Of a stretch of 10,113 bases of DNA, positions 6,981 to 10,113 are shown in pieces. Under the pieces are notes generated by a model, which made no database searches, was not told the DNA's origin, and worked only from the letters and a program-made list of their open reading frames with translations. Made by a program: the position numbers and the translations under genes. Position 1 is the stretch's first letter; each line of letters begins with the position of its first letter. Origin of the DNA: an uncultured Pseudodesulfovibrio sp. (lineage in GTDB: Bacteria > Desulfobacterota > Desulfovibrionia > Desulfovibrionales > Desulfovibrionaceae); assembly GCA_947259235.1 (NCBI GenBank), contig CAMYLL010000068.1:1-10113 (forward strand), given 5' to 3'.

Positions 6981-7697
6981 TTAGTGCTGGTGGGGAATGT
7001 CGCCCACCTCGTGGACATGCGTATGGGTATGGGGGGTGAGGCGTCCCGGCTCGATGCGTCCGTTGCGCATGGCGATGAGGGTGTCCGTTGTGGCGGCAAG
7101 GAAGTCCGGCTCGTGGGAAACGACGAGGCGCGCCATGTCCAGCCCCTTGAGGATGGCTATGAGCCGGTCCTTGGCCTCGGGCGAGAGGCCGGTGGTGGGC
7201 TCGTCGAGCACCAGAACCTCGGGCTTCATGGCCAGGACCGTGGCCAGGGCTACCAGTTTCTTCTCTCCCCCCGAGAGGCGGTAGGGCACATAGTCCTCGA
7301 AACCGTCCAGCCCCACCTGATGCAGGGCTTCGGCCGCCCGCTGTCTGGCTTCGTCCGGCCCCAGCCCCTGGTTGAGCGGGCCGAAGGCCACGTCGTCGAG
7401 CACCGTGGGGCAGAAGAGCTGGTCGTCCGAGTGCTGGAAGAGGAACCCGATGCGCAGTCGCGCCTCGTCAAAGGAGTGACCGTCGCTCATGGTCCTGCCG
7501 AAGAGGCGGACCTCGCCGCGATCAGGCGTGATCAGCCCCATGAGGATGTGCAGCATGGTGGTCTTGCCTGCGCCGTTGGGGCCGAAGAGCCCCAGCTTTT
7601 CCCCTTCGTGCAGGTGAAATTCCAGCCCGGACAGGCATTTGTTGCGGTTGGGAAAGGCGTAATCGATGTCCGTGAGTTCTATGACGGCGTGGGTCAT
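6981..7697 (-). CDS. cbiO: Cobalt/nickel ECF transporter ATPase CbiO-like with His-rich tail
   Basis: This is the ATP-hydrolysing A component of a group I energy-coupling-factor importer, cytosolic and docked to CbiQ. Motifs in the 238-residue protein are Walker A GPNGAGKT (39-46), Q-loop FLFQHSDDQLF (85-95, the typical CbiO/EcfA form), signature LSGGEKK (141-147), Walker B VLVLDEP (161-167) and switch His VVSHEPD (192-198). The start is the ATG at 7697, because it has a strong AGGGGG ribosome binding site and overlaps the cbiQ stop as ATGA; a 19-residue longer reading frame lies wholly inside cbiQ. The last 16 residues (223-238) carry six histidines (HTHTHVH then HQH), a probable Ni/Co-binding or buffering tail which, with the partner CbiQ, favours a metal over a vitamin substrate. 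The metal (Co or Ni) cannot be told. It is followed by a hairpin and then a new promoter. Confidence 0.9.
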   Translation of the reverse strand: MTHAVIELTDIDYAFPNRNKCLSGLEFHLHEGEKLGLFGPNGAGKTTMLHILMGLITPDRGEVRLFGRTMSDGHSFDEARLRIGFLFQHSDDQLFCPTVLDDVAFGPLNQGLGPDEARQRAAEALHQVGLDGFEDYVPYRLSGGEKKLVALATVLAMKPEVLVLDEPTTGLSPEAKDRLIAILKGLDMARLVVSHEPDFLAATTDTLIAMRNGRIEPGRLTPHTHTHVHEVGDIPHQH

Positions 7698-8464
7698 GCT
7701 GCCCCCCTGCGGGCGATTTCGAGCCACAGGATGGACGCGGCCAGCGCGGCGCATCCTGCGAGAAAGATGAAGTCCCTGGCGGTCGCTGCAAAGCGGGTCA
7801 GGGTGTAGAAGCGGCCTCTGAAACCTCGGCAGCGCATGGCGGCGTGGACGCGCTCGGCCCTGTCCCAGCTCTTGACCAGCAGCATGCCCACCAGCCAGGC
7901 AAAGGCCCTGTAGGTGTGCCGGTCGGTCCGGGGAGTGAAGCCGCGAGCGGCCATGGCCCGGCGCATCGTGAGGTATTCCTTGTGGATGACGAAAATATAG
8001 CGGTAGGTGAAGAGCAGGATATGGCAGAGCTTGCGCGGGACCTTGAGCTGTTGCATGGCCGGGCCGAGGTCCTGTACCGCGATGGTTGCCATGAGCGAGA
8101 GCAGGGTCAGGACGATGGCGTTTGACTTGAGCGTGATGAGCAGAGTGAGATCGATCCCCTGTCGCGTGGCGGTCAGTGGGCCGAACCTCAGCAGCTCATC
8201 GCCGGGGGTGGAAAAGGGCAGGAACAGCCACAGGAAGACGATGAACACGTTGACCATGGCCAGACGGCGCAACACGGCCCCAAAAGGCAGAGCGGCCAGT
8301 GCCACCAGGATCGCGCCACCGGCCAGGGCGGCCACGGCGGGCGCAGGGGAGCGCAGCAGTGCGGTGATCACCGTGATCATCACCGCGCACGCCAGCCGGA
8401 CCCTGGGGTCCGTGGTGTGTATGAGGGAGTCGCCCCATGTGAAGGATTCGTCTATCGCCGCCAC
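7694..8464 (-). CDS. cbiQ: Cobalt/nickel ECF transporter transmembrane T component CbiQ
   Basis: This 256-residue inner-membrane protein is the T component that transmits ATPase motion from CbiO to the substrate-capture protein. Hydrophobic segments lie roughly at 24-38, 41-60, 66-84, 105-130, 145-160, 186-197 and 231-249. The two cytoplasmic coupling-helix motifs diagnostic of EcfT/CbiQ are present: AMAARGF (170-176) and AMRCRGF (209-215). The N-terminal HTTDPRVRL (16-24) is also typical. Translation starts at GTG 8464, with GGAG five bases upstream; the nearby ATG (8475) is in another frame. cbiO follows with an ATGA overlap. The expected M and N subunits (cbiM, cbiN) are absent: upstream there is only a 139-base leader and an unrelated HD-domain gene. 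It must therefore pair with an M/N component encoded elsewhere. Other EcfT proteins (biotin, vitamins) are the alternative; the His tail of CbiO and the sequence style favour metal. Confidence 0.88.
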   Translation of the reverse strand: MAAIDESFTWGDSLIHTTDPRVRLACAVMITVITALLRSPAPAVAALAGGAILVALAALPFGAVLRRLAMVNVFIVFLWLFLPFSTPGDELLRFGPLTATRQGIDLTLLITLKSNAIVLTLLSLMATIAVQDLGPAMQQLKVPRKLCHILLFTYRYIFVIHKEYLTMRRAMAARGFTPRTDRHTYRAFAWLVGMLLVKSWDRAERVHAAMRCRGFRGRFYTLTRFAATARDFIFLAGCAALAASILWLEIARRGAA

Positions 8465-8568
8465 TTTCGCTCCATGAACGCCCTTGGTTTGGGTGCGTCG
8501 TTTTCAGGACACTTCGGCGTAGTACAAAGACGGTTTTCGTGCAACCACGAGCTTTCCGTGGAGCGCAT
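8452..8568 (-). CDS. Possible 38-codon leader ORF before cbiQ
   Basis: A short frame begins at ATG 8568, eight bases after GGGAG, and ends at TAG 8454-8452, overlapping the start of cbiQ (GTG 8464) in another frame. The predicted peptide begins MRSTESSWLHENRLC, has CTTPKC (15-20) and ends FMERKWRR. Third-position GC is about 62 percent, clearly below the neighbouring genes, which argues against a conserved protein. It runs through the hairpins described for the leader, so a regulatory leader peptide is conceivable. I do not recognise it and chance is a real alternative. Confidence 0.22.
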   Translation of the reverse strand: MRSTESSWLHENRLCTTPKCPENDAPKPRAFMERKWRR

Positions 8569-8580
8569 GCGCGGTGCTCC
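8532..8580 (-). promoter_or_regulatory. Cluster of three hairpins sharing bases in the cbiQ leader
   Basis: Minus strand: hairpin A pairs GGAGC (8580-8576) with GCTCC (8564-8560), closing an inner GC-GCAT-GC. Hairpin B pairs CCACG (8561-8557) with CGTGG (8549-8545). Hairpin C pairs GGTT (8546-8543) with AACC (8535-8532). A and B share two bases, as do B and C, so neighbouring stems compete. No U-run follows, so there is no simple intrinsic terminator. Stems are only 4-5 bp; the regulatory role is inferred. Confidence 0.3.
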
Positions 8581-8603
8581 CAATGCCTGATTCCCTTTTG
8601 TGA

Positions 8604-9167
8604 TCATTCGGGCGCCAGGCCCAACTCGGGGGCGATGGACGTGACGGAATCGATGGCGATCTGGAGAAAAACGCCCAGCTCCAGGCCGATACGGTCGCAT
8701 TCGCGGATGCAGTCCCTGTTGACGCTGGCCGCGAACGCCTTGTCCTTCATCTTTTTCTTCAGGCTTTTCGGCTGCATGCCGTCGATCTTTGTGGGGCGGA
8801 CCAGGGCGCCTGCGTGGACCAGGCCGGTGACCGTCTCGCCGCAGCGCAGGGCAAAGTCCAGCTCGGACTGCGGGGCCTCGGCTCCGTTCATCTCCGCGGC
8901 GTGGCGGCGGATGGCGTCCAGGGCGTCGTCCGGGAGTTTGCCGCCCAGCATGTCGACGGTGTCCAGCCCGTGGCGGACGTGGTTTTCGCGGGTGGTGGCG
9001 TAGTCGAGGTCGTGCAGCAGTCCGGTCAGCCCCCACAGCTCCTCGTCCCGGCCCAGTGTGCGGGCCAGGCCACGCATGACCGCTTCGGATTCCAGGGCGT
9101 GGTGAATCAGATTGGTTTCGTCGTTCTTGGCCTTCAGAAGGGCCAGTCCGTCTTCGCGTGTGATCAT
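8604..9167 (-). CDS. HD-domain phosphohydrolase (HDIG-type)
   Basis: This is a soluble 187-residue HD-superfamily protein, a metal-dependent phosphohydrolase fold acting on nucleotides or other phosphate esters. Visible motifs are IHHALESEAVMRGLA (21-35, first His), GLTGLLHDLDY (46-56, the HD pair H52-D53), H66 and H89 in the next helices, then GETVTGLVHAGALVRPTK (110-127) and KSLKKKMKDKAFAASVNRD (134-152). This layout is that of a widespread small family of unknown substrate whose members carry HDLDY and a downstream ..D.LTGLI..ALVRP.K segment. Here the Asp of that second motif aligns with E111 (CGETVTGLV), a conservative change at a likely metal-ligand position. The start ATG at 9167 has GGAG six bases upstream. 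It stands apart from its neighbours with its own candidate promoter; it is not obviously tied to cbiQO, whose leader begins directly after its stop. Confidence 0.85.
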   Translation of the reverse strand: MITREDGLALLKAKNDETNLIHHALESEAVMRGLARTLGRDEELWGLTGLLHDLDYATTRENHVRHGLDTVDMLGGKLPDDALDAIRRHAAEMNGAEAPQSELDFALRCGETVTGLVHAGALVRPTKIDGMQPKSLKKKMKDKAFAASVNRDCIRECDRIGLELGVFLQIAIDSVTSIAPELGLAPE

Positions 9168-9186
9168 GGCAGGCTCCGCGCTTTTT

Positions 9187-9211
9187 CTTAAAGTTAAACT
9201 TTAGGTTTAAG
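9187..9211. repeat. AT-rich inverted/tandem TTAAA-TTTAA element before the HD gene
   Basis: Plus-strand bases read as four hexamer-spaced units TTAAAG, TTAAAC, TTTAGG, TTTAAG (9188-9211). Outer arms CTTAAA (9187-9192) and TTTAAG (9206-9211) are complementary, and an inner pair AAAGT (9190-9194)/ACTTT (9198-9202) is centred on 9195-9197. It ends about 20 bases before the HD-protein ATG. It could be an operator or a leader hairpin; function unknown. Confidence 0.4.
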
Positions 9212-9253
9212 AAATATGTGTTTTAATTCAGGACTTTGAAAATGTTGGTCTGT

Positions 9254-9282
9254 ATAATAGTCGTGTTTGGCTATGATGTACA
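9254..9282 (-). promoter_or_regulatory. Candidate sigma-70 promoter for the HD-domain gene
   Basis: Minus-strand TGTACA (9282-9277, four of six -35 bases) is separated by 17 bases from TATTAT (9259-9254, five of six -10 bases). Transcription would start near 9247 and leave a leader of about 80 bases containing the TTAAA repeat element. The whole 9181-9290 stretch is conspicuously AT-rich against its surroundings, as promoters in GC-rich genomes often are. Confidence 0.4.
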
Positions 9283-9289
9283 GATACAG

Positions 9290-9308
9290 TGCTCGGGCCT
9301 GCGGAGCA
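9290..9308 (-). terminator. Short hairpin after the peptide-transporter ATPase gene, doubtful terminator
   Basis: TGCTC (minus 9308-9304) can pair with GAGCA (9294-9290) around a nine-base GC-rich loop, eleven bases past the ATPase stop. The stem is only 5 bp and no T run follows, so it is a poor intrinsic terminator; no better one is visible before the next gene. Confidence 0.2.
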
Positions 9309-9318
9309 TGACAGAGGG

Positions 9319-10113
9319 TCAGTAGAGCCAGCAGGCGACCTGGACCCCGGGAGCGACTTCCTTGAGCTCGGGGCGGGCGTTGGGGCACTTGTCAAAGGCC
9401 TTGGGGCAGCGGGGGTGGAAGGGGCAGCCCGTGGGCGGGTTCATGGGGCTGGGCAGGTCGCCCGTCAGGGGGATGCGCTCCGGGCGGTGGGCGGGATCGG
9501 GTGTGAGCACGGCGGAGAGCAGGGCCTCGGTATACGGGTGTCGCGGCGCGGCGAACAGCTCCTGGCTGGGGGCCAGTTCCATGATCCGGCCCAGGTACAT
9601 GACGGCCACCCGGTCGGCAATGTGGCTGACCACGGAGAGGTCGTGGGAGATGAAGACATAGGTCAGGCCGAATTGCTTCTGAAGGTTCTTCAGCAGGCGC
9701 AGAATCTGGGCCTGAACCGACACGTCCAGGGCGGATACGGGCTCGTCGCAGACGATGAGCTCCGGGTCCAGGGCCAGGGTCCGGGCCACGGCCACCCGCT
9801 GGCGCTGGCCGCCGGAGAATTCATGAGGGTAGCGCGAGGCATGCTCCGGGCGAAGACCGACAAGGCCCAGCAGCTCCTCGACACGGGCGTTCCGTTGGGC
9901 CCGGGTTCCCATGGAATGGATATCCAGCCCCTCGCGGATGATGGACCCTATCTTCTGGCGCGGATTGAGGGAGGAGTAAGGGTCCTGAAAAACCATCTGC
10001 ATCTTGCGCCGCAGGGCTTTCTCGTTCCAGTCGGCCACCGTGCGGCCCTGGAAGACTATCTCGCCCGTTGTCAGACTGTCGAGGCCCATGATGCACTTGG
10101 CCAGAGTGGATTT
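9319..10113 (-). CDS. OppF/DppF-type ATP-binding protein of a peptide ABC importer (N-terminus beyond window)
   Basis: This is an ATPase subunit of an oligopeptide/dipeptide ABC importer at the cytoplasmic face of the membrane. The window edge cuts the gene inside Walker A: the first visible residues are KSTLAK. Then come Q-loop MQMVFQDPYSSLNPR (the FQDPYSSLNPR form typical of OppF/DppF rather than OppD/DppD), signature SGGQRQRVAVARTL, Walker B LIVCDEPVSALDVS and switch His FISHDLSVVSH. The C-terminal oligopeptide-transporter extension starts at HPYTEALLSAVL and includes GCPFHPRCPKAFDKC, with a last Cys four residues from the end (ACWLY). 264 residues are visible, so the full protein would be about 310-330, normal for the family. 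The partner genes (oppA-D or dppA-D) should lie to the right of the window. NikE is less likely because it lacks this Cys-containing extension. The stop TGA is followed by the AT-rich gap before the HD gene. Confidence 0.92.
   Translation of the reverse strand, partial: KSTLAKCIMGLDSLTTGEIVFQGRTVADWNEKALRRKMQMVFQDPYSSLNPRQKIGSIIREGLDIHSMGTRAQRNARVEELLGLVGLRPEHASRYPHEFSGGQRQRVAVARTLALDPELIVCDEPVSALDVSVQAQILRLLKNLQKQFGLTYVFISHDLSVVSHIADRVAVMYLGRIMELAPSQELFAAPRHPYTEALLSAVLTPDPAHRPERIPLTGDLPSPMNPPTGCPFHPRCPKAFDKCPNARPELKEVAPGVQVACWLY

Noticed and set aside
7698..7754. Nineteen extra N-terminal residues for CbiO (start at 7754)
   Set aside because: The extension lies inside cbiQ, does not resemble the family, and the ATG at 7697 has a strong ribosome binding site and an ATGA overlap.
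8560..8606. Cobalamin riboswitch before cbiQ, suggested by AAAAGGGAATCAGG just after the HD stop
   Set aside because: Only the short AAAGGGAA-like piece matches. The following GGTG, the CCGC-ACTGT part and the closing B12 box are missing, and the upstream arm would fall inside the HD coding region.
8569..9036. Long minus-strand frame (8452-9036) that includes the short leader ORF
   Set aside because: Upstream of 8568 it is a shadow of the HD gene in another frame, rich in Arg, Pro and Gly; only the last 38 codons lie outside that gene.
9253..9258. Plus-strand TATAAT that could drive rightward transcription
   Set aside because: No acceptable -35 lies 16-18 bases upstream, and no plus-strand gene follows; the same bases serve a better minus-strand -10.
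1..10113. Defence island, prophage, insertion sequence or CRISPR
   Set aside because: No transposase, integrase, phage or restriction gene, no repeat-spacer array and no terminal inverted repeats were found; the helicase is a normal UvrD/PcrA with its standard C-terminal domain.

Overview
The window is high-GC, densely packed bacterial chromosome. All eight recognisable genes lie on the minus strand, so they read from high to low coordinates. Gene content, GC level and protein style suggest a deltaproteobacterium of the Desulfovibrio/Pseudodesulfovibrio type. That assignment rests on general resemblance and not on a marker gene. I see no mobile element, CRISPR array, tRNA or rRNA.

Layout in the direction of transcription: (1) 10113-9319 is the 3' part of an OppF/DppF-type ATPase of a peptide ABC importer, cut by the window edge exactly at its Walker A motif. 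(2) 9318-9168 is a short AT-rich intergenic stretch with a candidate promoter and a clustered TTAAA/TTTAA repeat. (3) 9167-8604 is an HD-domain phosphohydrolase. (4) 8603-8465 is a 139-base leader with three small hairpins that share bases and a possible 38-codon ORF. (5) 8464-6981 is a translationally coupled pair, cbiQ-cbiO: the T and A components of an energy-coupling-factor (ECF) cobalt/nickel importer. No cbiM or cbiN is beside it, and the CbiO C-terminus is histidine-rich. (6) 6980-6740 holds a weak hairpin after cbiO and then a near-consensus sigma-70 promoter.

(7) From that promoter, 6739 down to the left edge, five genes are tightly packed: a MATE-family membrane exporter, a DUF2156 (MprF C-domain-like, GNAT-fold) protein, a cytosolic alkaline-phosphatase-superfamily phosphodiesterase, a UvrD/PcrA-type DNA helicase, and thiL (thiamine-monophosphate kinase, running off the edge). 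Two junctions are ATGA stop/start overlaps (MATE/DUF2156 and phosphodiesterase/helicase). The other gaps are 6 and 22 bases. This looks like one operon.

How they fit together: the helicase and ThiL are housekeeping enzymes. The MATE, DUF2156 and phosphodiesterase genes may form a small functional unit; a MprF-like pairing of transferase and flippase is a speculative reading. CbiQ and CbiO should energise metal uptake once joined by a substrate-binding M/N component encoded elsewhere. I do not see a clearly new defence or mobile system. The best leads are the three-gene coupled module, the orphan CbiQO pair with its His tail and structured leader, and the unusual hydrophobic read-through at the end of ThiL.
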